Positions 36,226 through 59,752 of a stretch of DNA of 64,000 bases are shown here, piece after piece. How positions within the stretch are numbered: the stretch's first letter is position 1; each line of letters starts with the position of its first letter. The notes under the pieces were generated by a model that did no database searches, was not told where the DNA came from, and saw only the letters and a program-made list of their open reading frames with translations. This stretch comes from Saccharina japonica (lineage: Eukaryota > Sar > Phaeophyceae > Laminariales > Laminariaceae). Made by a program: the position numbers and the translations under genes. The stretch is from assembly GCA_008828725.1 (NCBI GenBank), contig MEHQ01001542.1:282678-346677 (forward strand), in the 5' to 3' direction.

Positions 36226-38969
36226 CACCCTCTCCGTCTCAAAAGGAATGCGTGGTCAATGGTCAAATGACTAAGGCAAACCCGGGTACCCGGGTACCCG
36301 GGTACCCGGGCTGAAAGCAGGCCGGGTACCCGGTTCCGGTTCCGTCTGAACCCCCCACAATCCGGTCCGGTTACCGGTTCCAAATTTTGAGGCCGGGGTG
36401 CAACCCTACGATAGGGGTAGCATTTATTTTTTGCTATCAAGTTTGCAAGTTCTCGAGGAGTGAAACACACGTATCTTATTCGTCGAGGGTAACGATATCG
36501 TGCCGGTTGAGTATATATAGTAGTGCCGGCTGCCCGCGATAGTGCGAGTGAAATGGCTTGACACGGATGGGAATGACCAGCGTGGCAGTGTGCGGAGTAG
36601 TGCCGGTTGCCGCTTAAGTTGCCGGCATTGTTGGCTGGCGTAAATCATACCGGCACAATGCACAGAGGGACCCCTATACACGTACAGTTGTACTCCAAAA
36701 CGATACGAGGCACATATTGATAGTAGACATAGGCCGGTGAACCCCTTGGATAATTGTTACTACATGATGCAGTGCCACAAGAAAATATAGTACATAAGTC
36801 CACGTAAGTATCCACAGGCCAGCGGTAATGCTGGTTAGTTGAGCAGTATTATACCGGTAGTGGAGCGGCGAGAAGGAAGCGACGAGGCAACCGTCAGCAC
36901 CTCGGACAGATACGAGGTAATCGATTCCCACGTTCTGATCTGAGTAGATTTTCAAGGCAGATCTATTCCCGATCATATACCATCGTATGGACCGGTACCA
37001 GGTATGATTTACGAGCTTTATTATTAATACCTCGTAGCTCATGTTGCTGGGTTGTTGTTGTTGTTGTTGTTGTCTTCACATTAAAAACCGTGCCGGTCTC
37101 TCCATCCAGTACCTCCATCTGTCCGTACTAATCCAACACTTGACACGGTCGATTCCCGTGGTCATAGGCTAACTTACCCAAAAAAAGGTATACTGAAATA
37201 AAAGTGGAACCCGAAGGGTCCGCAAAGCGATCAAAGCCAGTCAAAAAACAGATAGTCTGGAGCCCTCCGCTCCCCTCTACACGCTACGAGTACGTATGTG
37301 AAGGTAAAAATAAAAATGGAAAAGTCAAGATGGGGCCCGTATAATCTGCAAGATCTACAACAGCACACTACAGCAGTAGTAGTACATGTTTCCTGGTGTG
37401 GTTTATATCTGTACCATGCAGATCCCGCACAACCTCTCACGACATGTGAGCAACTAATCACCATCTCTCCGAGAAGCAACTACTGCTGCTGTAGATGGTC
37501 TAGATAACCATTTTCTCTCCGAGGTGTTGGGAACATGCAAACATTAATCGACGCCGATAGACGCCCGAAATGCACGATTCAAGCAGCACGTATGATATGA
37601 TACTCGCACAGAGAATATCAGCCTACAGCAGTATCTTGTGTACCTGGTACAACAGCAGCAAAGAGAATAGGGCGTGCAAAGTGAAGTTGTGGGTCGGATA
37701 TATACCAATGTTCGTTGCACCGACCAAGCGACCAGTATTGCTGGTGTGTTGATGGTTCTCGTATTGAATATGATTGCTGGGGGTGCTCGTGGTGTGCGTA
37801 TAGCAGTGCGTAAACTATGTCACGGGTATGATACGAGCGTTGCGCAGTCTACGTAGACCTTACTCGTAGCTTCGTTGTGCGTTCCTGTCTCAGCTTTCGT
37901 TGGTTTGAATAGAAGGGTCGGAGATTTGCTAGAGATTAGACTACGACGCCGTCTCGAAAACAAGAACGACAACCTTCGGCTGCGCTACAGCCTCGTCTGC
38001 TGTTGCTGCTGCTGTTGCTGCGCAGGCTTTTTACAATGTGGATACTACTGCACTTGCAAGGGCCTACCTATGATTGCACCCTACCTAGTGGGACAGGCGT
38101 CGTGCTTGTTGTATGGTACTCGTACCGGTGTGCGTCTCATATGGTCTAGACCTATCGTCACGCATAAGATTTTGAATTAAAAGCGATATACGAGCCACGC
38201 AGAACAAACTTATCTGTCACGATTGCTTGCGTTGGACGCGCGCCACAGAGTGGTAGCAGCCACGCCTATATCGTACACAACAATTGCGCTGGAGATTGGG
38301 TTTGAGCGCCCCGTCAAAGCACTCAGATGACTATCCTTAGGGCAAGGTCTACTGCTGTTGTGGTGGTGTGATCTGTGCGGGATGTTTGCCATCGCACCTC
38401 CATTGGTAGTCATGACTGCTGCTGCTGCTGCTGCTTCCGCTGATTCTCCTGCTATGGTGCTGGCGTTACTGAAGCTTGGAGGGTGCTTCTGTGAGCTGGT
38501 TTCAATATCCAATACCTCGCTCTCTTCTTGCTGTAGACCTCGCGCGATGTTTTTGTCCTACTCCTAGTCTCGCGGGAGGTAGGCAAAGTGTGTGAGACGA
38601 GACAGCGGGACGAGTAGAACGCCGCCCATTCTCACGTACGTCCACGCAAACACGCCTTCGAAGGTTGTTCCGCGCAAACTTCAAATAAAGAACGCCTCCG
38701 CATTTTACCAGGGGGGCGGGGGACGATTGGCGCCGAGGGCATCGTGCTCATCTGCCTCCTGTGCAGCTGCTCGTGCTCTGCTTGTGCTACCTCTAAACCA
38801 CCGCCAGCCGGTCACCGCAACGTTCGCATTTTAGCGAGGCTCACCCGAAGCCTAGCTCCGACCGCTCCCGCTCGCCATTGCACAAGCTGCAGAGAGAAAA
38901 AAAGGACCCCCTGTCGCACACGAACATACCAAAGACTCAGGAAAGTGAGGAAGAGAGCCAACCATCATC

Positions 38970-49965
<10,996 letters not shown>

Positions 49966-50859
49966 AAACAGTGCGGTTGAGTGTAGAAGGAGGAATTGGG
50001 GTAGGGGAGAGAGAGAGAAGGCGGCAGCAAGGGTACGCGAGTTTAGGTGGGAGAAGGGATTGGGAGCGAGGGAGGTGAGCAAGGATAAGCGGTTGGGTGG
50101 AAGGAGAGATTGGGGGGGGAGGCGGGGCGGGATGCATTTTGCCCATGCACGGGTGCACGGTTGGTTGGAAGGAGGGATTTAGGGGGCGGGAGGGGGGGTG
50201 TTTTTGTTTGCAGTGATGAGGGCGCGACGTTTCGCTGGCTGCGGACGGATAGGGAGGGGCGGGGAGGGTGGCTGATCTGCGGGACTTTAGGAGTCGAGAG
50301 AGAACCACGCGGAGTGGTGACGCGTTGCTGGGACTTGGGATAGGGTTGGACCTGTGGAGATGGAGAAGGCGAGAGAAGGCTTGCTCGCGGCGGCGGCGGC
50401 GGCGGGAGAGGTGATTGTGCCGGTCATGGTGGCAGTGGGAGTGGGGGATGGCAGTGGCGGGTTGGAACGCTGACGAAGGGGGAGAGCGGGGTATGCAGTG
50501 TCGAAAATATGATAACCGCGGCGTCCCCACAAGCAGAGCAAAGTTAGGGGCTGGGTGTGTCGACCGTATTCTTCGGGGCTCTGACAGAAGGGCTTTGACA
50601 TCGAACGACAGAGACGCAGCGGTATCGGCGGCAGCGGTGGCAGCGGATTAGGGGAGGGGGGGGGGTCTCGTCGGACTGGACTGGAATTCGTTGTTTTTTT
50701 ATCTCAGAGGGGAGATGGGCTGAGTAGGAGAAGGGTTATCAATAGTTGCTGTTAGTAGTCGCGGCGGGGTAGGGTAAGGCGACGAGCGGGGATGCGGCGG
50801 TTAATCGGTGGCGGGACTGTCCGAGTGCTTCGGGTCTGTGTATTGGTTGGTAACCGGGC

Positions 50860-51260
50860 GGGGTATCTCTCTTCTGTGGCACGGGGTATCTCCCTTCTGT
50901 GGTAAAGCGTATCTATATTGTGATGCGGTATAACTCTGTCCTCTTGCACGGGGTATCTCTTATTTTGTGGTTCAAGATACATCTCGTATGATTCGGGTAT
51001 ATATCTCTCACATAGTTCCGGGTATCATCTTCTGTAGTAGTACCGGTTATCCTCTCTTTGTCGGTACGGGATACCCTTGTTATGATAAATGTGTATCTCT
51101 TCTCAGTTCTGTTGTGCGAGATATATCTCTCTCGTGTGGTACGGGGTTTCTAACTCTTGCGGTAGGGACGGGGGGGTATCTATATCTCAGACGGTACGGG
51201 ATATCCGTCTCATACGGTACGGGTAATATTTCTCATATATACGGTACAGAGTATCTCTTT
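50860..51260. repeat. Degenerate minisatellite, GGTACGGGGTATCTCT units
   Basis: About a dozen diverged units of 25-35 bp downstream of the WDR5-like stop. Confidence 0.75.
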
Positions 51261-53504
51261 TTGTGTCTAACCGCTTTGCAAGCGTGGGAGATGAGGGGAA
51301 AGAGGGGGCGTAGCCTCGCACATTGGATAGGATAGCGAGGAAGACAAGGGCGAGGACGGTTCAGGACGAAACCAGACGGGACGGGGCGGGGGACGGCAGG
51401 AGAACTCCGACGATAGGTTTCTTGTACATTTTTTTCGTGTTGTGGTCGTTAGGACTGCGTGCTATTACCCCACCCCCTCCCTCCCGCCTTTTCGGGTTTC
51501 AATCCCCCACCCCCCACCCCTATTTCAATCCGGTTCGGTCGATGATTTTATTTTCTGTCACTTGTTCCCCTTGGCAAGAGAGAGGCCGCAGGACGGGGGG
51601 GGGGTGGGTGGGTTGGTTGGGGGCAGAAAAAAAAGGGGGGACAGAGTGGGGGGGGTGGGTTGGTTGGGGGCAGAAAAAAAAGGGGGGACAGAGTAGGGTG
51701 GTAGGCTTGATTTTTTTCCGATTATGGCTCTTTCCGGCAAAATCAGCAGCGGGGGCCGGCCTGCGAAGAAGGTATAATATGTTGTAGAAAAAAAAATGAA
51801 ACGCTGGGCTTTCCTTTCCGGCTTTTTCCCACCACGCTCTTCTCCTCGGCCCACGTACGAGCGGAAGTGGGCGGCGGGTCTGTCTGCTCCTCGGCGCGTC
51901 GCGGTTCTGCTGCCGCCGCTTTATTATACAGTAGTAGCACATTTTGGCCAAAAAAAATTATGACTGACTATTACTGACTACGAGTATTAGTATGCCCCTC
52001 AATTGAGGAACTATCGTTTCCGATATCGTTGGAATTCGTCTCCGATAACGTTGGAAACCCACGTGAGTTTTTGCAATAGTTTGTTTTTGGCATTGGAATC
52101 CCATGTGGGCTTTGCAGTAATAATATATTATTCGGTAAGTTCCTGCAGTAGTATTTATAGTAGGCCCATGATATTCCTCATCGGGTTGTTTTGGGTTCGT
52201 ACCTTTTTTTTTGTTCAAAGATCTGTGGACTTTTCAATAGTATTTTATTCGGTAAATTTCTGCATTACGACGTAGTATTAATAGTAGTTAGGCCCGAATT
52301 ATTGTTTAATCATCGGATTGTTTTGAGTTCGGACTTTTTTTCTTCCTTTTTTTTTGTCAAAAAGCCAGTTTTTGGGTGGGGGTATCGAGCTCCTTACGTG
52401 ATACCTGGTAACTCTTCGAAAAATTAGGTGCTATGAGCCCTCTATGATACCGTACGTAGCATTCTTCTGCTTGTACTATTTTCCGGGTGGGCTAATGTTG
52501 TAGTAAGAGTAATCAGAACCCGCGATGGACCCAAAAATGTTTGATCCCCCTAATGTTTACACACCAACTTTGGTTCTGATTTCTCTGCGGACCTGAAAAT
52601 CTTTCATCCCCCCTACTGTTTACACGCCAAATTTGGTTCTGATTTCTATGTGGACCCGAAAATCTTTCATCCCCCCTAATGTTTACACACCAAATTTGGT
52701 TCTGATTTCTATGATCCCCCTTACAACCTATATTATTTTGTCTTGTACATCATCTAATCCTTCTGGGGCTCGGCTGGCGGAAAATGTCGGGGGGGGAAAT
52801 GACGCTTAAAAGCTTCGGCCCACCGAAGCATTCCGGGCTGCTGGGTTGGGTTGGGTATATATATATGGGGCATGGCGCACTTTTGTATCCGAACTTCTGA
52901 ACTTGGTTATTTTTACGCCATATATACGACATACGACACGCGCGATAGTAGACGTATCATATGTTACCGGTTTATTTTCGCTATTAATACCTGGTGTCGT
53001 TATGATGCCCAATCGTTTTTCGGGCTGTTTACGTAACGACTTTTACAAAGTTAACGGGCGGTGTGTGGTGGTCCTTTCGTTTTTTTCAGCTGCACAAAAC
53101 GTCATCGAATTGTTCCTTGCGTCACCCCACGTCCTATTTCCTCCCCGAAGGGCAACCTTAACCAATTTCCTTTAGCTGGTCGTGTTAAGGTTTTTTGGCT
53201 GGATAGTCTTCAAAACCGACTGGTGGGCCTATGCCTACGCGTATATTGTACACTTTTCCTCTCCCTGGTGGGTTGTGTGCGTTTTTTTTTTTTTTTTTAC
53301 TCGATAGACTTCACTCCAAAAAAATACCAACGATTGGCTGATGGGCCTTTATTTTTTTTGCAGCCGCACAAAACGTGATCGGATTTTACCTTGCGTCACC
53401 CCACGTCCGAAGACCCCAGACGGGTGTGAATCTTAACCTTCCACATATATATCTCGGGGCAGATAATCGCTTTCCATTAAAATGATCAAGAAATCTTTTG
53501 GGGC

Positions 53505-53712
53505 AGATAGGAATCCGACGCAAGTCGACGAGGGAAGAAAGTGCTGAAAGCTTCTCGCGATAAAAATGCAAGGCAAGAACCGTAGTGGGGGAGGAGGGAG
53601 AAGAGCCTACTTTGTGACCCCGGATCTGAGTTACGACCAGGAAGGAGAGAGAAAGGAAGGGCGAAGACAATACATGGGATGAACAAAACAAAACAAAAAA
53701 ATCCATCCCGGG
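53505..53712 (+). mobile_element. 5'-truncated SINE copy
   Basis: It matches the body of the 15138-15473 SINE (GAATCCGACGCAAGTCGACG to the AGGAAGGAGAGAGAAAG part) and ends in an A-rich tail (AAAACAAAACAAAAAAA). The tRNA head is absent. Confidence 0.7.
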
Positions 53713-54479
53713 TGTGAAAAAAAAAATACAAAACTAGTCTGTGGAGATAGATCGATTTGTTCCCCTTAAAGCTCAACTTTGCAAGCTTAGGTGTGATCAT
53801 TCTACTGTAGTTCACGTTATTATTGCCGGGTGGGAAGATAAGCCCGTACCGTGCATGGGTATACAAACGTGATGAAGATTCCGATCGCCGCCATCGATCC
53901 GCGACTTGAAGCAAAGGCGTAAAGCTTGAAGCAAGTGTGAGCGTAAGCTTTCATAGCGCCATCGTGTGAAAAAAACGTTCTTCGACTGTAAGGAAGGATA
54001 CCATCGTTGCAGGTGCCTTACCATACCATACCGTACAACACCGTATCGCATAATATTGTACCATGTACCATATGTATTGCTTCAAGTTCATAGTTGCCAT
54101 CGTGTGAAAACGTGTTTTTCGAAAAAAGGCAAGGATTAGCACCGCTTTTGTATGTACGGTACCATACCGTGCAGTAGATTACCATACCGTACTGTAAATT
54201 GTCATGCCGTACCGCACAATGCCGTACCATGGCGAATTTCACCATACCGTACAATACCATACCATATCATACCGTATCCCACACAATACCATATCATACT
54301 GCACCCGTGACTAACGTTCATACCGTAGGCGCGCGAAGGCACTATCCGTTCTCTCTTTTTTTTTTCGGGAACCAACAAAAAAAGCTGTCCCCGCTGCGGA
54401 TGATACCGCTGCCATAAATGCGCGCCGATTCACCAATTTTCGATTGATATACCACGCCCGCCCGCCCCCACCCGCCCCC

Positions 54480-55025
54480 ACTCCGGAAGTGGCCACACCC
54501 CAGAATTAAATGAACTCATTGAAGCTGTCGTCCATATCAAGTCCGCCTCAGAGCGGTTCTTAGGCAGAGGATCAGGCTCACCCCTCCATGCGAGTCTCGC
54601 CAATACCTCACGGGCGCTTCGCGCTTGGTGCAAGCAATGGTCTGCCTGGTTGGTGAAAACGCTAAAACGTGCTCCATCCCGGCATTGTAGGGATGGGTCG
54701 AGGGTCTATGGTGCATATGAACTACGGCCGTGCAGCAGACATGGTTACACACCCCGGCCGCGGCCCCCCCCCCGCGTGCCCCCCCCCCCCCCCCCCCCCC
54801 GCTCAAATTAATTCGAATCTGTCGTCCAATGCAAGAAAGCCCGCGTCAAAACGGGTTCTCCCTCTTCATGCGACTCGCCCAACACCTCACGGCGCTTCGC
54901 GCGTAGTACAATCAAGCAATGTCTGTCTGGTCGGTGAAAACCCGACGTGCTCCGTCCCGGCATTGTAGGGATGCGAGGGTCTATGGTCATACGACTACGG
55001 CCATGCATGACATAGGTACACCCTC
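54480..55025 (-). repeat. G-run repeat family, two degenerate copies
   Basis: Copies at about 54480-54765 and 54810-55025, both minus. The first has many one-base insertions relative to the long copy, as if from low-quality reads, and is followed by a C-run near 54781-54800. Confidence 0.65.
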
Positions 55026-55339
55026 CCCCGCTTAACCTCCACCCACGCCCGTACCTCCGCCACCACCTCTCAGCATATCGATCGTCACTTCCACAGCCCT
55101 GCTTTGCGGTTCGACGGCTACCCCCTTCCCAGAGGCAGACGCTTGTGGGAGGACGGCCCGGCTAACAACAAAAACCCAAAATGAGGAGTAGACGGGACGC
55201 TCCTAGAGCCGTACAACAGGAACGTCGTACGTACGTAGCCTCATCTTCCGCTGCCACCACCACCACCACCACCACCACCACCGCCATCACCGCTGCCACC
55301 TCGCTGTCGCTAGAGTTATCAATTCCGTCCCTCGTACAG

Positions 55340-55600
55340 ATCATGATCTATCTATCTACAGATAGATCATCTACAGATCATATAGTTCTTCACCTGCCGT
55401 CGTGAGAGGTTGTGCAGGATTTGCATGGTACAGGTCCAATCCAGGAAAACCTGCGCTACGTACGAGATCACGCAGATGATGCAGATGATACGGTTCCCAC
55501 CCGGCAACATAAGTTAGATCATACAGATCAGGAACATTATCTGCCCCGAAAGATCTAGATCATCACGTGGAAAAATCAATGATCTGTCTGTCCGATCTGT
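55340..55600 (+). repeat. GATC-rich dispersed repeat
   Basis: Blocks of AGATCATGATCTATCTA, TTCACCTGCCGTCGTGAGAGG, GTACAGGTCCAATCCAGGAA and CCCACCCGGCAACAT in fixed order. Relatives at 9370-9455 with 9575-9900, 16690-16862, 25515-25645, 31960-32245 and 37340-37505. No open frame; origin unknown. Confidence 0.6.
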
Positions 55601-55607
55601 GAAAAAA

Positions 55608-58149
55608 CTATTCGGCTTTCTTGCCGCTCGGTCTCCGCTTGCCGCCCTTCGCCGGGGTCTTCCCGGCGAACATTGCCGCGCTCTCATCGTGCATGCCTGT
55701 TAGATCGAAAACCGATTGAGTGGGGTACTGCTCAAGGTCGCAATCATCACCCCCCCCAAAAAAAACACACACACACACATAGACCAAGAAAAACATAAGG
55801 GGGGAAAGGGGAAGCCGATGGTGCGAAGACGTGATGGGAAGAACATGAGGGCAGCGCAGGAGGAGCAGGCGTGAAGAGCGAGGGGGGGGGGATAGGGAGA
55901 AGGAGAAGGTTAAAGACTGGTGAAGGCGCTTCACCTGTTTGGCCCAACAAGTCAACCAACTTCCAAGTTTTTATTTATTTTTATACAGTCGGAACACAGC
56001 CCCACGCCCTTGCGGGTGGGTATAAGGCCAGGGTTAGGTTTAGGGTTGGGGTAGGGTTTTAGTCCCATCCTCCCATTTAATAGCTTTGCCTTTCCTGCTG
56101 CTGCTCAAATCCTGTTGATAGTCGTAAAACTCAGATCCGGGGTTGGGTCAGGTCGGTACTTGTTCACCCACAGCAGCATTTGGGTTTGTTGATTGTTTGG
56201 GTGGTGGTTCACATTCACATTCATCACCCATCGTAGGTGCATCCATCCTTAGCTCCCTCACCTTGCTCCCCAAGAGCCGTTTTTCTACGTCGTTCAAGAA
56301 CCAGTCGTGAGGGGCAAGGTCAAGGCTGTCCGCCTTCTCAGAGCCGCCGCGGCGTGTGCAGGGGTAGGGGGGGGGAGGGGGTAACGGTAACGGTATCAGT
56401 AACGGTATCGGTAACTGTATCGGTAACGGTAACGGTATTCGTAACGATATCGGTAACGGTATCGGTAACGGTAACGATATCGGTAACGGTATCGGTAACG
56501 GTAACGATGTCGGTAACGGTCGCGATAGTGGAGAAAAGCGGCAAAGGTAACGAGTAGCAAAAGCGGAAAAATAGCTGTAACGGTGACAGCAGAGATAGCC
56601 GTATAGGTAACTGGTATAGGTAATGGTAGGGGTACCGGGAAAGGTAACGGCAACGATGGTGGTAGCGGTATCAGTAACGGCGGCTATAGCGGCAACGGTA
56701 GTGATAAAGGCAACGGTAACGGTATCGATAGCGGCAACGGTAGCAATACAGACAACGGTAACGGTAATGATAGCGGCATCGGTAACGGGAAAGGTAATGG
56801 TAACGGCAAGACGCGATAGAGGGTACACTATGTTTTTCACGAGATTCCTCGCGCGAGGAGCTCTACACCCCATCCGAAAACTGATTCTGGAGGAAAACAA
56901 AAGTGCTACTTAATGGCCAATTCCATGGCCTAACGACACAACGAAAGATATTGCAACGCAAACATGGAATTCCGACGACTACGTACGGGTTGTGGAGCGC
57001 CCTCGTTCAGAAACGTTTTCAGCCAGAAAAAGCTACCTCTATCGTAGCACGCGTCGCAACAGTAGCGGCAGCGCTAGAGGTATTGGTGACGGTCACGGCA
57101 AAGGTAACGGCAACGGTATGGTGTAGCGGTAACTGCAACGAGAGCGGCAAACGGTAACTGTAGAGGTAACGGTAACTGCAGCGGTAAAAAGTAACGGTAG
57201 AGGTAATGGTAACGGTAACGACCCAAGGTAATATTCAACGCAAAAGGTAACGGTAGCGGTAAATGTAACGACCAAGGCAAAGCTACGTAGCGATAGCGGT
57301 ATCTGCAAATGTAGCGTCGACATTCAGTTTTCGATGATCCCCCCCCCCCCCACCCTGTCTCATACCTCGTGGTGTTTTGTGTGGCCACATCACTTGTTTC
57401 TATCGCTGTACCGTGGCATGCAGAATCAGTACGGGCACTGAGTGTGCTGGATGTCTTCTTTTGGTTAGAAAATACGGTTTCATACGTAAAACACAAAACA
57501 AAAAAAAACTAACGTATACGCCGGGGCATCGCGACACGCACCTCAGAGGCGAAGACCTTCTTGGTGTCGAAACCCATCGAAGCCGCGCCCATGCCGAGCT
57601 GGGACTGGATCACTTTTGCCTGCGAGAGCGTAGAGCGGGACATTAATCAAGTAAAATGAGCTACGTCCGAAAATGAAGTCCCAAATAGCCAAGCAAAATG
57701 AGCTACTTCCGAAAATGAAGTCCCAATATGGTCAAGCAAAATTAGCTTTTTCACCGAACCGCGGAGCGAAATGAGCTATTTCACCGAACCGCGGAGAAAA
57801 ATGAGCCATTTCCACCGCACCTCGTCTTGCGCGGGGGCGTCTCGGAGGAAGAGGTTAATGACCGACTTGAGGCCGAACATCACCAGGAAGTACCACGACG
57901 TCGACGACACGTAGCTCGCGTCTAAGGTGCCGAGGAGCACTCCCCTCTGCAGCATCACCTGCTCTCACGTCATAGTGCAACAAGACAAAACAAATAACAA
58001 CAAGCAAGCAAGCACGTAAGCAAGCAGGCAAGCACGTAAGCAAGCAGGAAGCAGGCAAGCAGGCAAGCAGGCAAGCAGGCAAGCAGGCAAGCAGGCAAGC
58101 AGGCAAGCAGGCAAGCAGGCAAGCCAGCAAGCAGGCAAGCGCGCAAGCG

Positions 58150-58190
<41 letters not shown>

Positions 58191-59689
58191 CAAGGCCTGG
58201 GTATCAACTGCACAGGCCCCTTACTGCAGCTGTAACTGCAAAACATAAAACAAATGCGCCTGATGTACTAAGTATCACTTAGCTAACGTTAGTTGAGTGT
58301 CAATCGCTCAATCGGTCGAACTCGCAGCTGGCGTGTTTGGAATGCGAATAATGGTGTAAAAGCACTGAGGCATCACAACACAGCACGGTCGGCAATTGAC
58401 CACCGGTTCAGAACTTCAAAAACATGTAAAGATAAAGCAGCAACAGGAGCATTGACGGTCGATACTCGATTATTACCAACACATTATCTTTGCTTTCGAA
58501 CACGCCCCCCCCCGCCCCCGCCCCCCGCTGTCGTGATGGATGCAAGGTATCATACAACACCCAGCAATTTCCATATTCGCGGATGTAAGGTACAATACCC
58601 CGCAATTTCCATATTCGGAAATAACCGTATGTCATGCTACACCTCACCGAGAAGAGGGCTTTGCGGTTGGATTCGCGCCGCCACTCGTTACCGGTGTGGA
58701 GGGTTTCGTGTGAGGGTGGTGACGGGCGCAGACACGCCTCCATATCTCGCCTCACTGTGCTATCCCGTTATACCAAGAAAGGACCGCATATACCTTATGA
58801 TTTATATATATATATATCTGGTATACGGAATCCGACGCAAGTCGACGAGGGAAGAACGTGCTGAAACCTTCTCGCGATAAAAATGCAAGGCAAGAACCGT
58901 AGTGGGGGAGAAGGGAGAAGAGCCTACTTTGTGACCCCGGATCTGAGCTACGACCAGGAAGGAGAGAGAAAGAAAGGGCGAAGATAATAAATGTGATGGA
59001 CAAGAAAAAAAAAAAAAAACGTATAACCGTGCACCGCACACCATGCCGTACCCCACTATTATCCGTCCGTACCTTGAACCGATTGGTGAGTGGGAACGGC
59101 ACCCTCACGAGCACGAACCCCTCGAAGAAGTAGGACGTGAACGCCATCATGAACATGTTCGTGCCCACGAACCCCATCTGCCGCGCCACCACCGCCACCA
59201 CCGCCGCCGGAACAGGCACGCATCGAAAGCACGCACGCCCACCACCACCACAAAATCCCGCCAGAATCACACGCACGAGGCAACCGTTTGGAGCAGCATT
59301 TTTCGGATAGGACGCACAGAAACATTGCGTCGCCATGACGTGAGGAAAAGAGGGGGAAAAGTAGGCGGTGGGGGGGGGGGNNNGGGGGGGGGGTGGAGGG
59401 GGGGGGAAGGTTTAGCGTTTACCAGGTAGGAGTCACGGGTAGGTGGCGGTGATCGTTGATGTTGAGGTTGCTCCGGCGAAGGTAGAGAGCGTTGCAAGCC
59501 TCTCGACCTACTGTTCTTGAGCCCGATAACATCATCACCACGACCGCCGCGATAAAAGGCGCGGGAACGCTGATGTAACTCAGCGAAAACTTCGGCTCCA
59601 TGAGGGTTTGGATACTTACACCGTCGTAGTGCATACTTGCGGAACGAAAACGGTTATCAAACTGTTACACGCGGCCGCTAGGCTCGCCT

Positions 59690-59752
<63 letters not shown>

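Larger units (their letters stand above)
49966..55607. other. Intergenic region between WDR5-like and EMC3 stop sites
   Basis: Two genes converge here. No conserved coding was recognised. Contents: GGGA-rich sequence to 50700, a degenerate minisatellite (about 50860-51260), a two-unit 50-bp repeat (51590-51710), a three-unit 70-bp repeat (52550-52720), a 5'-truncated SINE (53505-53712), a TACCATACCG-type simple repeat (54010-54300), two degenerate G-run-family repeats (54480-55025), a CCA run (55255-55285) and a GATC-rich repeat (55340-55600). Confidence 0.5.

Noticed and set aside
36424-37042. Minus-strand frames of 85-122 codons as the missing TrxR first exon
   Set aside because: None contains the Gly-rich FAD-binding motif or suitable splice borders.
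58000-58195. CRISPR array
   Set aside because: Direct tetramer repeats with no spacers; the DNA is eukaryotic. No array with unique spacers was seen anywhere.
57960-58246. Cys/Leu/Ala-rich minus-strand proteins
   Set aside because: They are translations of a tetranucleotide array inside an EMC3 intron.
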